From: Yamagishiella unicocca
Taxonomy: Eukaryota > Chlorophyta > Chlorophyceae > Chlamydomonadales > Volvocaceae
Length of the DNA: 64,000 nt
NCBI GenBank assembly: GCA_003116995.1
Contig: BDSL01000002.1
Location: 1,696,001-1,760,000, forward strand
Reading direction: 5' to 3'
The notes under the pieces are model-generated. The model was not told the DNA's origin. It did no database searches and saw only the letters and a program-made list of their open reading frames with translations. This document shows positions 34,692 to 46,949 of the stretch, one piece after another. The translations under genes were made by a program, and so were the position numbers. Each line of letters begins with the position of its first letter. The first letter of the stretch is position 1.

Positions 34692-36056
34692 TCATCTCGC
34701 TTCGCTTGATGGCTCACTGGACCGCACTGTGCGCTGCGCTCGGCTTACAAGATTGCTACACTGCGAATGAACGTGTATGTTTACGTACCTAACGTTTTGG
34801 GAGGTGGGGATGTATGCTGGCGTTGGACATGCTGCGGCTTGGCTTTGGACATGCTGCGTCCTCCATGTTACGTTATTGCGCCTGATGGGGCTCCTACATG
34901 CCGCATGATGCGTATTGGGAAAGACAACGTCGCTCGTATGCGTAATTGCGTGTATCAAGAAAACATGGTAATTGCGTATATACCCCGCGGTTTAGTGTTG
35001 GGCTGTACATCCCCAGCTGTCCGCAGTTCGGTCGGGGAGGCTTGGGGCGCTTTTATATGTCCAAGCGTGCTGGTATCCGCCGCCGATAGGTCTGCCACGG
35101 CATAGGTATGTTGGTCATCGCAGCCGCACGGTCCCCCCTGAGTCCCCTGGACTGTTGCACTGGACTTCAGCCCCTTCCCTGACGAGGGGAATAGGCAGTT
35201 TGCTAAGAAAGGAGTCGCTCGTAAATGCTTGCAATGCTGCAAGCCTTGTCTATAGTAGAGTATTACCCAATCACCCAGTAAAAAGCCGTCCTCGTATTTG
35301 CCGAGGGCAGGGTTTTACATAATGCTGGACTTTCGTGGACCTCAACAACATGATTGTAATCAGGGGAGGCCAGGAAGAAAGCATACTCCACTGCTCACAA
35401 GTAAACGGGAGGAAAACACCGAACTACTGCATCGAGTACCGGATGAAAAACCCATAGGCCACGCATTCAGCCAATGGCCTTGATTTGCACTTGGAAGCCC
35501 CAGCTTCTTGCGTGAATGTGTCTGCTCCCCATGCCATCACATCCCCAGCACCCAAGCCACACTCCGCAATTTGGTATGCATTACCTGTGTGTCACAACTT
35601 CGTCTGCACGTTGGGATCCATGGCCGATGAGCTGACACGTTATGCTGTAATACGTTAACGGAACGGCCTTATTTACGTATATGCAAAAGAGGTCACTGGA
35701 AGGCGACTCTGAAGTTATGCTCAGACGGGGACGACCTTATGAACTAAGCGCAAGGAGGCGGACGGGTGCCGATTAAAGCTAGTACAGGTAGATTACAGTG
35801 ATTAAATAATTATTTGTCTCTTGTGAGGTAAGAATTGGACGTTGGAGCTGGTATGAAAATGAGAACAACTTGATTATTTGGATCCAAAGCGTTCGCCGTA
35901 CCAGCTTTTGCGCCTGCGAAAGAAGCGCCGTCGGAGGAATCGTAATCCTTGCAATCGTTCTTCCCTCCTAGATACGTATGCCATAACTCCTGCAACTCTT
36001 GCTAGGATCACAACGTTGTAGACGCGCGCGAGCGCGCGCTCGGTAGGTGCGCAACT
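34692..36056. other. Interval between TTLL and the B3-like gene
   Basis: It holds the TTLL 3' UTR and the 5' region of the next gene. TGTAA occurs at 35355-35359 and 35646-35650. A minus-strand frame at 35810-35995 (61 codons) has no neighbouring exon signals and is not called. A perfect 12-bp palindrome, GAGCGCGCGCTC, lies at 36030-36041, 15 bp before the proposed ATG. Confidence 0.5.
35646..35650 (+). promoter_or_regulatory. Candidate TGTAA poly(A) signal for TTLL
   Basis: TGTAA lies about 955 bases past the TTLL stop; another at 35355-35359 would give a shorter 3' UTR. Which is used cannot be told from sequence. Confidence 0.35.
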
Positions 36057-38394
36057 ATGCTGACGCTAAGGGCCGGGCGGCAGCCACAGCGGCGCGCCGG
36101 GACCTCTGGGCGATCTGCTCGCAGGGTAAGCTGCGTTTTGAGGCGGCTGTATCACAGCTGGGAAATTTTCTGGGCATGGCTTATTCCATCGTCACTGGTG
36201 GATGAGAATGTTGCGGCCAGACGCTTTCGCCTGCACCATTATTGTCGATTTTGTGTTATTCTCGGAATGTATCACATTGAGTTTGGCCGCATTCGAGCAG
36301 TGGCCTCCCGTCGCTTTCGCTGCAGGCTTCAGAGAACGCTACCAAGGTCCCGCTCAGCAAGAAATGCAAGCTGGATATCAAGCGCAAACACCTGCGAGCA
36401 GCTATCCCAGGCTGCCTTGCGGTCAACTCGTATGCCGTAAACCTGCAGCTACAAGTGAGCTGGTAGTTGCCGGTAGTAATGACCTATACCTTCTGCTACC
36501 GAGTTTTCATTCAGCTCTTGCATACTTGCTGCTAACTAAAGCATCTAGAGGCACCAAGCAATGGGCCAAGCGCATGGACGCCACGATCCGCGATGCTTAC
36601 CGTCTATGCTAGTGCCCACTGTGTGTTGTCCCGGCACCCGCCCCTGTCATTTGCAGATCGACGGGGAGCGGTTACCGGACCTTTACAAGTGCACGATCAA
36701 GAAACATGTGAATAACAAAACGTCCTGTGTCTCTTACCGCCTCCAGGTGGGTAGCATAGCTGGCGCAAAGCAGGCAGACCCAGGGGTCGTTGGGCATTGT
36801 AGGACAGGTTCTGCAGCGTTTCATTGAACGTGGAGTTGCAAGCGAATGCATGCGTGCCTGCCGGACTACCATAACCAGTCGAGGTCATCAGGCGTAACCG
36901 CACTATACTTGCGTACTGCTAATTGAGTTTGCCTTGCCACCGATTTGACATCATAAATCTGCAGGGCACCGGGATCTACAACCACTTGCGAGGCCTGTAC
37001 ATGCGCGGCTTCAGCTGCGCGGAGGATCCGGGCGTTGTGGTGCTTGTAGCATCGCGCCAGGCGGCACCAGACCTATCCTATAGCGGCCAGTCGGAAGGCG
37101 AGGAAGGAGAGGACGCCGGGGAAGTGCGTGTCGCAGTCAAAGCCGAGATAGACTCAGAGGCCGAGAAGCGGCAGCAGCGGCCACGCAAGCAACAGCGGCC
37201 GCGCCGGCAACGGAAACGGCGGCGGGATGACTCTGACGAGGAGGACGAGGAGGAAGGACAGTTTGACGAGCTGGATGACGAGGAGGTGGCGGTCGAAGCG
37301 GCCTTGACAGGGCCGTCCGGCCGGCAGTTCGACCCGTACTCTTCGCACGGGCAGGGCCTTGTCCTCGCAGCCCACCAGCTGCAGCACCCACATCAGCAGC
37401 CCGAGCTGCACCACCAGCATCGCCACCAGCGCATCCGCTCGCACCCCGTCCAGTCCCTGCACCCGAGCCCTCACGATGGCGGCGACGTGCACGTTGGACT
37501 CCATGCACACGCGCTGTCTGGCGCTGGGGGCGACAGTGCGACGCTCCTGTGCGACGAGAATGCGGACGACGACGTCGTCAGCGCCCTCGACGTGGCGGGT
37601 GTCGCTGAGGATGTGGCAGCAGCAGTGGCGGAAGTCGAGCGGCGTAACGCACAAGGTGCTTGTGGACCTGGACCGGGCTCCAGCATGCTGCCGGTCGATC
37701 CGTTCGACAACCTAGCGATCGGCGTGGGCCTTGGAGTGGGCCTAGGTGGCGTTGGATGCCTGGGCGATACGAACAGTATCCTCAGCAGCGGCGTCACTGG
37801 GCCAGCGTGCTTGTTGGGCTTGGGCCCCGACGGCGGCGGCAGCAGTGCTTCAGCGGTTGTGCAGCTGCACGACACCAGTCACGTTGGTGGCGATGGCGAC
37901 GGTCCTGGGCAGCACCATGCTGGCGCTAGTTTGCAAGGAAGCTTCCACGCGCACCGGGACCCGCTGCTGGATCTTCCACTCAGTCTGTCACCATTCTCAC
38001 CGAGGCTGCTGCAAGAGCTGACTGGCCGGACGCATGCGCCACGCGGCATGGGCCACCAGCAGGTACCACAGTCGGTAAGCCAGGGCGTGTGTGCGCAGGA
38101 AGCGTTTTGAGGCCCCGTATAACTATGTACTGACCATATAGACGATTGGGAGCCCGACGGCTGGGCAGCTGCGCCGCACGTGCTTTCCCGCGTGTAATCC
38201 GCCCCTTCATGCGGTCTCACAATCTTTGCTTATTCGTCCCTCGTTCATAATTATAAGTATCTTCCTCTTTTTGTATTGCTTTGTAGGCAAATGGCTGGGG
38301 ACCACTGCCGCCACTTGACTTCGACACAAATTACAGTATGTGGCCACGACAGCACCTGGGCTGGCCGGACTCACTCGGATTGGGGCTGCTTTGA
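36057..38394 (+). CDS. B3-like DNA-binding protein with basic/acidic and His-rich regions
   Basis: Five exons fit, all phase 0: 36057..36125, 36326..36454, 36657..36746, 36965..38074 and 38287..38394, giving about 501 residues. Exons 2-4 together read as a B3-like fold: KLDIKRKHLRAAIPG (compare the beta1/helix of plant B3 domains), NLQLQIDGERLPDLYKC, SCVSYRLQGTGIYNHLRGLY and PGVVVLVASR (the usual final strand). The similarity is from remembered family patterns and is weak. C-terminal to it are a basic stretch (KQQRPRRQRKRRR, possible nuclear signal), an acidic run (DSDEEDEEEGQ), a His/Gln-rich segment, and a less biased end with PPLDFDTNY. A sequence-specific transcription factor is the natural reading, but inferred. 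Exon 1 rests only on an ATG and a good donor and may be wrong. Confidence 0.65.
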
Positions 38395-39423
38395 CGGGCT
38401 CCGTCGTGCATGTGGATAAGTTCCATGCCGTCTGCCCGAGCCGGAGCTTGCAAAAATCCAGGACGGGAGACGAGTCAAGGAGCGAGTGTGCGACAAAGCC
38501 AGGGCCTTTGTCTCTTGCGACTTTTTGTGTGTAGCCTTTGAGTTGCGGTTGCCGTCGTGGCTTATCCCGTGGCTCATGAGGCGGCTATTCGATTTAGTTA
38601 GGCTGCGAGGGCGGGTAGCTTAGCGTGGCCATTGCTAGGCTGGGCTGCTGCCGGCGGCAAGCGAGCTAAGGTGTCCAGGCGCGGCCTGGAGGATGAAGAT
38701 ACGGACTCTTATCTACGATTAAAGAGGTGACGATAGTCTAACAACATGCAAGCAGCGAATGACGTGCTGACAAGGCAGGGCCGGATGGCTGGGACGATTG
38801 CCTAGCGGGACGCTGGCTGGTAGATGCGCAACACTGACTGGGACAGACCTGGTGGACTTCTTTCGTACTGCCCTAATTCAATCGATTATTCCGCGGGGCC
38901 TTTATCCAACCCGCCCTAGACAGCACTATATCTTAAGGTTTTAGTGTTGATTAGAGCTACGACAATCTGACAGCGCGTTGTGACTTGTGACTGTTGTCAA
39001 GGATATGGCAAAAACCCATTTGGGTTTAGGGGCATGTAGATCATTAGCAGGCAGGTTGACTGTTGACAAAAAAGCATAGGTAGGTCAGAATTATAAGTAG
39101 GTCAGGATAACTTGGACAACTATCCGGATATTTTCGTTTTGTTTTGTCTCTCTTCGGTTCGCATATCTGAGCGTTAAGCCGGTAAAGTATGAGAGGCACG
39201 TTGAAATCATGCACATTGTACGGTAATGCAGGATCCGTAATGTTACATTGCTACTCATCCGTCACTGAAGTTATGACGTGTAGCCATTTCGCAGAGGGTT
39301 TGCAGTGAAAGCGCACTGGCATTACGTGGCGCGAAGGATTCGACACTGCCAAATTGTAATTACAGCCTAGCTGCAGCACAACCCGTTGCTTCACTGTCAT
39401 GTCTAGCAGCGTCTAGCCAGCGC
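38395..39423. other. Convergent 3' interval, B3-like and gamma-tubulin
   Basis: AT-rich, with no exon recognised. It holds the 3' UTRs of both genes and a palindromic poly(A) signal at 39355-39364. An imperfect palindrome around AAACCCATTTGGGTTT (about 39013) was also noted. Confidence 0.55.
39355..39364. promoter_or_regulatory. Palindromic TGTAA poly(A) signal shared by two genes
   Basis: TGTAATTACA reads TGTAA on both strands. On the minus strand it is 60 bases past the gamma-tubulin stop; on the plus strand it is about 960 bases past the B3-like stop. It is therefore placed to end both transcripts. A second minus-strand TGTAA lies further on, at about 39243-39247. Confidence 0.55.
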
Positions 39424-42400
39424 CTACGCCATCATCTGACGCTGAATCTGCGGGACCAAAACCGACAAGGGGATGGTCATGGACCGTGTCAAGAGCGATA
39501 AGAGTATTCTTTACAATTACCCGCAAAACAAGGTACGCCATGTCGTTATTGGTTCCAAATGTAAATGTTGTATGATGAGTCTTCAAAACATCCTAACGGC
39601 AACGATACGCAAGGTTTGCGCCAACCGCCCCACTCACGTAGTCGGCCGACTCGCACGCCGCGTACTCGTTGGCCAGTTCCGTAACCACCTCCTTAGCATC
39701 GTGGAACTCCTCGAGCAGTGCCGTGCCACCGCCGTCGTTGAAGCGTGGCACGTCCTTGTATGCCTGCATGAAGGCCTGGCGCTCCTGCGGAACAGAACAA
39801 CGGTGATACAAGGGCGTGAGGTAGAAATCCAGAGCTGACAGAGCACCTACTTGCGGACCTCAATCTTAACACGTCATTCAGGCTAACTGAACCAGTTTGC
39901 TGGCTTGTTCGCACCACATGTTCGCGCTCGGTAAAACATTTCCCTCAGGTGTGGACCTGGCTCTGCTTGGCAGCGCAGACTGTCTTACCTGCTTTGGCCC
40001 CATCAGCTTCTCGTAGTCTCGGAGCACCTTTGCAAACAGGTGCCGGATGGACGTATGGTTGGCAAGCATCAGCCCGCTGACCCGATGCGCTGTCTGCACG
40101 TACGGGCTCTTCTTGGACAACGCCACCTGACAGTAGCAAGGGGAAAAGTAGGAAAGTCGGGCCATGGCCGGTGCAAGGATTGCGAAAACAAAAGGTCAGC
40201 TGGAAGCCGTGATCACTGCGGGAGATCCAGCTCCGCCGGACATGTGCCTTCGGTAGTCTTGAAGCCGGCTGGATCCTGGAGACACGGCCAAGGACCCTCC
40301 ACGCGACATCCATGTCACGCCGTCCCTCGCCGGATCAGGGACCAGCACAGGTGGGGATACACGGTTCACACGTCTAGCATAGCAGAGGCCCCTGACCCCT
40401 TCACCATTGGTCACCCCTGCCGACTCCCCGAGGGCCCTAGCACACCTGGATGCTTGCCGGACCCCACTCGATGAAGTTGGCCTGTCTGCGTTCTCGTATG
40501 CGCTGCAGGCTCTTGTGCACCTGGCTGGGGTCCACCTCGCCCTGGATAATGTTCAGGATGGAGATGTACTTCGCGGAGCTGATGTCGCGCGACTTGGTGT
40601 GTGTCGACACCTGCAACGATACGCGGGTGGGAGGCTTGAGCTCACCACACGCCGAGGGCTTGGGCTCATCGCCTGACTACCCCGCCGCGCAACCTGCTCA
40701 ACATAGCATCCCACCGCATTCAAGCCCGACCACACATGCCCGTAGTCCATTTCCACCAGCTACAGGATGCCTGGGCACTCACAATTTCGGTTGCTACCAG
40801 TCCAAACAGCTTATAACCCCGCCCACTGGCTTAACCGCCCACTGGCTTAACCGCTGCTCATTTTGCCTTACCTCCTTGTCGATTCACAGATTTTCCCTCC
40901 CTAACCACTGGCTAATTATTGTCTTTTCTGCGCCACCCTCGTCACCGTCTTGTCCAACTGAGTACGCACCATGATATTCTTTGGCTGCAACAATCGCCGC
41001 ATGACGTCCAGGACCGTCGTTTTCCGGATGTTTGACGTCACCTGCCCCGCTGCGTTCTCCGCCGTGAGCGGCGTATAGCCGGTCATGAGGAAGTGGCACC
41101 GCGGAGTGGGAATGAGCGACGCCACCAGGCCCACCAGGTCGTTGTTCATGTAGCCTACCGCACCGCGCAGGGGGGCATCAGGACGGGTAAGCACGGCATG
41201 ACGTACTTTCAAGCCCGTATTCCGGAACACTATTGTGGATGCAGGTCGTGGACATGTTGGAGGCAGATTTGACGACTGGTGTGCGACAGCGAGCTTCCGA
41301 GGGGCTCCCTGACCCACCCGGGTAGCGCAGGGTCGTCGTGGACGCCGCCATCACCGTCGCGATGAGGCTGTTGATCTGCTGCACGTCCGGCTTGTGCAGG
41401 TGCAGCCGCTCCACGGCGATCTTATCTAATGCGGTGTTGTCCAACACGACCACCGCGTCCGCGTGCAGCGTGAGGCGTTTGAGCGTGAGCAGCGAGTTGT
41501 ACGGCTGTACGACCACATCGCTGGACTCCGACTGATTGGGGAAAACACTGTTATGAGGAGGCACACGGCATACGTTCAGGGATACGGGGATGTAGGGCGC
41601 CGCACATCCGAGCGGGCGTGTCTACCACTACCGCTGATACAGAAGATGTCATTATCCAGCAACTACAGTGCCCAAATATCTGCGCATGCTGAGTGTCCCT
41701 GGGGCAGCGCAGGATGTGTGGCCACAGCATGGCCTAGTTCAGCTTGCTAAGCCCCAGTGCAGACACTGCTCTCGACACCATTTGTGCTACGGTCCCCACT
41801 ATAAGGGATTTGCAAAAGATGTGATAGCAGCGCACGCAGACGCCACCAACCTGTACGTCTGGATCAGTTTCTTGCTGTAGCGATCGCTGATGAGCTCCAG
41901 CATGTACGAACCCATGCCCGAACCCGTACCTCCCGCGATGGAGTGGCACATGTTGAATCCCTCCAGGCTGTCGCAGTACTCGGCCTCGCGATCTAAAACG
42001 CGGCCAGCAGATGGCAGGGATGCAGGTGGCAATGTGTTTCAACATGCGCTCAGACGACATAACAAGATTTCCCGAGGCGCTGGCCTGTAGTCATTTTGCA
42101 GCGGAAGCGAAACGGACATCCCTGTCCACATAAAATTGTTGCACCAATTGTTCAAAGATTAACGGCATATGCCCGTATACGGCTGTCTTGCAGATGCAGC
42201 CTCAGCCGTGTTCATTGTAGCTCCCCACTTACGCAGTGGCTACCTGCATAATTTGCTACAACTGTGCTGTATTCGGAAGGTGATCAGGCTGGTACGCACG
42301 TTTGCAAAAATGTCCATGAAGGCTCCTGCCATGTGACCCTGGGGCATCGGTATCTTGCCCGGCGCAAGGGTAACGTATGGATCCACTTCACACCGGTTGA

Positions 42401-43420
42401 TTTCGGCGAACCCACTGGCAATCGATGGCAAAACCCATCACAATCAACATGAGAAGCCCTACGTGTCCCCGCCGCATTGCAGCGCTGACAAACCATCACG
42501 ATCCAATTGACATGCCGCAGTGATACTGGTACACACGGTTTGGAAACGCGTTTGCCGCGCATGTGCATGCTCTCGCGACAGCCACCCTGCTAGTTTCCCA
42601 CGACCGCCTACGGAATGCAGCAAAGCCAGTGAGCAGCACGCCGAGAAGTTGCTGTGTTAAGGGAAAGAAGCATCCGAAATGAGCGGCCGTGATTGTTGCT
42701 GAAGACGTGGGGGTGCATCGCTTCGCGGGTGGGGAGTAAATCCGGGTGATAGTTGTGTGTGTTTTTCGTGGTAGGGATCACGTGAGCAACCAGAAATTAT
42801 GTACTTCGTTACGCCCCTCGCTCACCGATCATGTCTAGGAGCGTCTCCTGCACAGCCTCGCCCTGCGTGTAGCCGCTGGCCCAGTTGTTGCCCGCGCCAC
42901 CTCCCTCTTTAGAGATGAAGATGTTTTCCGGGTTAAACAGATTGCGCAGATCGGAAGTCTGGATGCCGTTGATTACCCTGCATGTCAGACAGTACGTTCG
43001 GTGCGCCGATTGGTTCCGGTGTCGACCCCAAGCCCTTGTACCTACCGGGGCTCCAGGTCCAGCAGGATGGCACGCGGGATATATTGTTCGTCATCGGCCT
43101 GATAGAAGAAGACATCCTTCCGGTCGCCTCCCTGCATTTATTACGGTGTTATAGTCATGGGTCCAGGGCTCGCGACTGGAACATTTGGCGCGAAACACTC
43201 ACCAGCGTTGCGAAATCTTCCAGGCGGCCATCCTTGGCTATGCCATGCTCTTGACATAGCTGCACAAGACCATTGGAAGTGATCTACAGGCTGGCTATGC
43301 AGCCTGGAGATGCGGAGCTGTTTCCAGTGTTGTTCGAGGGTCACGCACCTTACGCCAAAACTCACTGCCTACTTGATTTCCACATTGTCCTACTTGCAAG
43401 TTGATAATTTCCCTGGGCAT
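39424..43420 (-). CDS. TUG1: Gamma-tubulin
   Basis: Gamma-tubulin nucleates microtubules at basal bodies and spindle poles within the gamma-tubulin complex. Eleven exons join in phase: 43420..43349, 43259..43203, 43131..43046, 42977..42826, 41992..41851, 41547..41318, 41154..40970, 40610..40446, 40126..39989, 39784..39638 and 39447..39424, giving 465 residues, the normal length. Motifs: [18 protein letters not shown] at the start, [18 protein letters not shown], the GTP-binding loop [10 protein letters not shown] (about residue 142), [78 protein letters not shown] and [14 protein letters not shown]. Compared with plant relatives there is a few-residue insertion before IRKTTV ([12 protein letters not shown]), and the tail is short (ADYIQRQMMA). 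It is divergent with the TMEM45-like gene. The symbol follows Chlamydomonas usage. Confidence 0.96.
40819..40850. repeat. Perfect 16-bp tandem duplication
   Basis: CCGCCCACTGGCTTAA occurs twice head to tail (40819-40834 and 40835-40850) in intron 7 of the gamma-tubulin gene. Confidence 0.9.
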
Positions 43421-43800
43421 GGCCCGGTACTCCTAGTGACTACGCACGGGATATTGCCAGCCTTTTCCGATATCAACAGCAATAATATCTGATAGAGAAG
43501 TTGAATAAGTATGAGGACCAAGGTATGGATGTTAGGAAGTAGGATTGGTCGATTGGACGTTGCTCAAGGTTCAAACATGACGTACGCCCCGGCGGTACCA
43601 CAGGCCCCACGCACCGCAGTACGCACGCGCAGAACTAGAAAGCACCAGGTACGCACCATTCCCTTATACCAAGCGCGTCCCATCAGCATATATGCCGCAT
43701 GACGTATATTACGACTGCCTAGGGCGACGTCTAACACCCAGGTCCCAGGTTCGAAAAGCAATACCGACGAGCTTAGCGTTCTCCACCCCTCTTACCTAAA
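43421..43800. promoter_or_regulatory. Shared 5' interval, gamma-tubulin (-) and TMEM45-like (+)
   Basis: Only 380 bp separate the two start codons, so both promoters lie here. No specific motif can be claimed. An apparent 65-codon minus-strand frame is probably chance. Confidence 0.5.
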
Positions 43801-46781
43801 ATGACAAATCACATGACACTGACCGGTTCGGAGGGCATGGGGGGATCGGATTCCAGCGGTATGTCGGGCATGTCGGGCATGATGAAGTGCGACGGCACAC
43901 CGATCCCCGAGCGGCAAGGCAACTGGCAGGGACACGTGTTTCCAGGGAGCATATTTCTGATCTGGGCGACGCACGTACGTTGGTCTGCGGGAAAGCCTGC
44001 TCAACGACCGCCGCCTCTGTTTCCATAGCTTCCTTTCCCATGAATGCAGTGGCTGATATCTGCCAGCTGGCGCAATATCGTGGCCTTGCGGACTGGGCGG
44101 CCTTTCCAAGCGAGGTCCACTGAAGGGCTGCTGCCTATGGTACCTGCACTCAACGGATTTAACAGGTGGCTCGCAGCACTCGGGGCATGTTCCTGGCACG
44201 CAGTTGTCCGGAAGCGTAGTATGGGCTGGAGGGAGGCGTTGGACGAGAGGAATGGGGCATTCTGCGCTGGTATGGTTTGACGGTACGGGGAGCGGCATCA
44301 GAATGGCGCTGGTTGCGTCGTGTTTAGCGCGTTGGTTGGCGTCCACATTCACATCTGCACTGGTGTCAAGAGATGCCTTCCCATCGCCAATGTCGGTAAA
44401 CATGTGTGCTGCCTGGTGCGACGCTGCAGTTGCGGGTTTCTTTAGCTACAGAGCCTACCATATCTTGCGCACTGCGCAGGTACCCGGTGGAGTCCATCTT
44501 GAAGGCCATCGGTGGATTTCTGCTTTTCGTCCTGCAGATCACATACGGCGGCTACAAGTAAGGCACGCATATCGACGCGGATGAGTCACACAGGGCCGTA
44601 CGCAGCTAGTCCACGGATGTAGAGGCATCCGTGTCGCACCTATCCATGAAACAGCGACGCATCCCTTGGAACACAGACCTCGCCTCTTTCTACATTTGAG
44701 ACATACAATTTTGGCTGGCCGAGTTTCCTGAGCACACCCGGAGAAACGAGCGATCTGGGTCAGCTGTCAATTGCACCCTGCCGCAACGCCGCCCAATGTA
44801 GCATTCATCGGTACTCATGCCTCGACCGCGACGAGCTCACCACACTGTTCTAGCCCCCGCTGCTGCCGAAACCCTCGAAGGCCAGCTTGATTAGTGTTGT
44901 ATTGTAAAGTATTCCAAAGACCACCGGTTGCCTTGCCGAAACGCCCGGTTGGTTGCCGTCCCGTCCCGTTCTCGAGCCGCTGGCACTGAAGCCCAGCCCC
45001 CTTCCTCAACATGCTTGGACCCCTTGCTCAGGCTGTTGGTGTGCGACGACGGCATTCGCGAGGGCCGCATCGTGACACAGCACCTGAACTCGTGGGCGCA
45101 CGCTAGCATGAACCTGGGGTTCAGCTTGTCGGGTGAGTGGGTCACCAGACGGCACATCCCCTGTGGCCTCGTTAGCGTCATGAGGCATCTTCTTGAAGGG
45201 CGCGGAAGTCCTGAATTTGAAGTCCTGATTTCGTCACCAATAGTTGTCCGCGTCGTCTTAGACAAGGGATGCGGTCGTACATGCTTCCCACTCCCACAAT
45301 CGCACGCTCTAACTTACGGCACCTCACTATGCCGTTCGGCAACGCTGTGCGGCTTGTTTTATTGTGTGGATTTATGCTGTCCTTGACGACCTGGACTAGA
45401 TTTAGCAGACGGAAGCTGCAGTGGGCCACGACCTGTGGCGCTTCGCTGTTTGCGCGGCAGCACCCCAGTCCCAATCAAATCGGCACAAGGGTCATTCAGG
45501 GATCGCCTCCTCTTGCAGGATTTGTGGAGCTTATTGGTCATCAGTCTAGGATTCCACACGGCACGAACATGGTGCGTGGCGGCCTGAGGTGGCGAAGGTC
45601 TGGGTGGCGGTCTGGGCGGTTTGGCTGGGGATGGAGGCAGGTGCCGGTGTTGGTGCTGGCTGGCCAGGCCGGGCTGGGTATCCTGGGTCCTATGCTTCCA
45701 CAGCAGCCATCTCCCAATTCCGAAGCATATGCCTGACGTAGTGCCAGATCAAGCATGGGCCCTGAGCGCCTGCCGCCAATCTTGCGGCCCCTTCTTCCCG
45801 CCTCCCTCATGCCCGTGTGTTGCCCAGGTTGTGCTGTCCAGCGCGTTCTTCATCGAAGCTATGCTGTTTAGCCTGCATGAGAAGAACGGCCACCTGGACC
45901 AGACCCTGCACTGGCTGCTGGCTCAGACCTGCTGGGCGGGCGCGGTGTTCTCGGCACTGGAGGCGGCCTACCCGGAGAGCTTCATGCTGTCGGCGGGGCG
46001 CATCGGCTCGCTGCTGCTCCAGGGCACGTGGTTCTGCCAGGCGGCGAGCGTGCTGTTTGGAGGTGCGTGGGAACGGTGGGGGTTGCGAGGAAGACCCGTG
46101 GATGCGAGGAAAACCGTTTAGGACAGACGTTTCGAGATGCATGATGGGAACGGCGGGGGCGGGGGGGGCAGATATGTGCGTGTGGCGGAATGGAAGGGGA
46201 GGTGAGACGCTGGAGAAGATGTGTGTATAGCTGTTCGGTAAGGTCAATGGAGTGGGTGCGCCTTCGAGTGGTGCCACTGCCTACCGTGCATGTCAGCACC
46301 CGGTGTCCCTTGCGCGTAACGTGCAGGCGATGTACTTTGGAGCGACAAATTCATGGGGCATGAGGACGAGGCGCCGGCCATGTTTCTCCCGATGATCTTC
46401 GGGTACCACATGCTGCTCCTCATTGCCTTCATGGTGGCAGGCAAGTCGCATGGAAAGGATGGAATGGGCGCTGGCTTGGACGCCGCGTGCGGGGGTGGCG
46501 GCCTGGCGGTTGTTTGCGTTTATCCTTTTCTCCTCGCATAAGAAGTGCGTGCCGTTATTGAAATCCCTTTTCCTTGCCGTACCCTTTGTGTAGTGTATGT
46601 GGGGCTGGAGGCGATCAGCAGGCGGATGGTCCCGGCCGCCGTGGAGGCGACCGCTGGCGGAGGGAGCCCATCATTCGGCGGGTTCGAGACATCCCGACTG
46701 CTATCGGAAGACGACGGCCCAGAGCATGGGATGAAGTCAGTGCCCATGGCGAGCTTACGGGACGGCTCGCGGCGGGCGTGA
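43801..46781 (+). CDS. TMEM45/DUF716-family multi-pass membrane protein
   Basis: Seven exons fit in phase: 43801..43974, 44430..44557, 45032..45132, 45519..45571, 45828..46062, 46327..46440 and 46594..46781, giving 330 residues. A Met/Gly/Ser-rich N-terminal tail leads to GHVFPGSIFLIWATH, the typical start of TMEM45 proteins. Further on are YPVESILKAIGGFLLFVL, HLNSWAHASMNLGFS, VVLSSAFFIEAMLFSLHEKN (conserved His near the middle), LLLQGTWFCQAASVLF and YHMLLLIAFMV. About six or seven membrane helices are expected, and the tail is hydrophilic (SRLLSEDDG). Animal relatives are poorly characterised, so no transport activity is assigned. Exon 2 is the least certain, resting on phase match and the YPVES motif. 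Intron 6 uses a GC donor (CAG then GCAAGT), confirmed by phase on both sides. Confidence 0.88.
46081..46150 (-). repeat. Intron repeat family 1, copy D
   Basis: Read on the minus strand it has CGTCTGTCCTAAACGG and GCATCCACGGGTCTTCC. It lies in intron 5 of the TMEM45-like gene, about 18 bp inside the donor, so it is antisense to the host gene. Confidence 0.8.
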
Positions 46782-46863
46782 CGCGTCATGTCTCAAGTGG
46801 ATGTTGCGGTGTCGTGCTTTTTGCCACCACCAGTATTTATTCGCGGCTGCAAATTGCATTATT

Positions 46864-46919
46864 TGTAATTCTGACTGCTGTAGAGCGTTTCTTACATCAC
46901 CTAATTAGTGCATCTGTAA
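46864..46919 (+). promoter_or_regulatory. Two TGTAA poly(A) signals after the TMEM45-like gene
   Basis: TGTAA occurs at 46864-46868 and 46915-46919, 83 and 134 bases past the stop. The next gene begins at 46950, so termination here must be tight and the SufA promoter must overlap this 3' UTR. Confidence 0.6.
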
Positions 46920-46949
46920 TACCGGTAGTGCACTCGAGTTGAGCGAAAG

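Noticed and set aside
35810..35995. 61-codon minus-strand frame upstream of the B3-like gene
   Set aside because: Its composition is plausible, but there are no supporting exons, splice sites or family match; short open frames are expected in this AT-rich interval.
39003..39035. Telomere-like GGGTTTAGGGG near an imperfect palindrome
   Set aside because: A single short occurrence, not a tandem array; chance is the simpler explanation.
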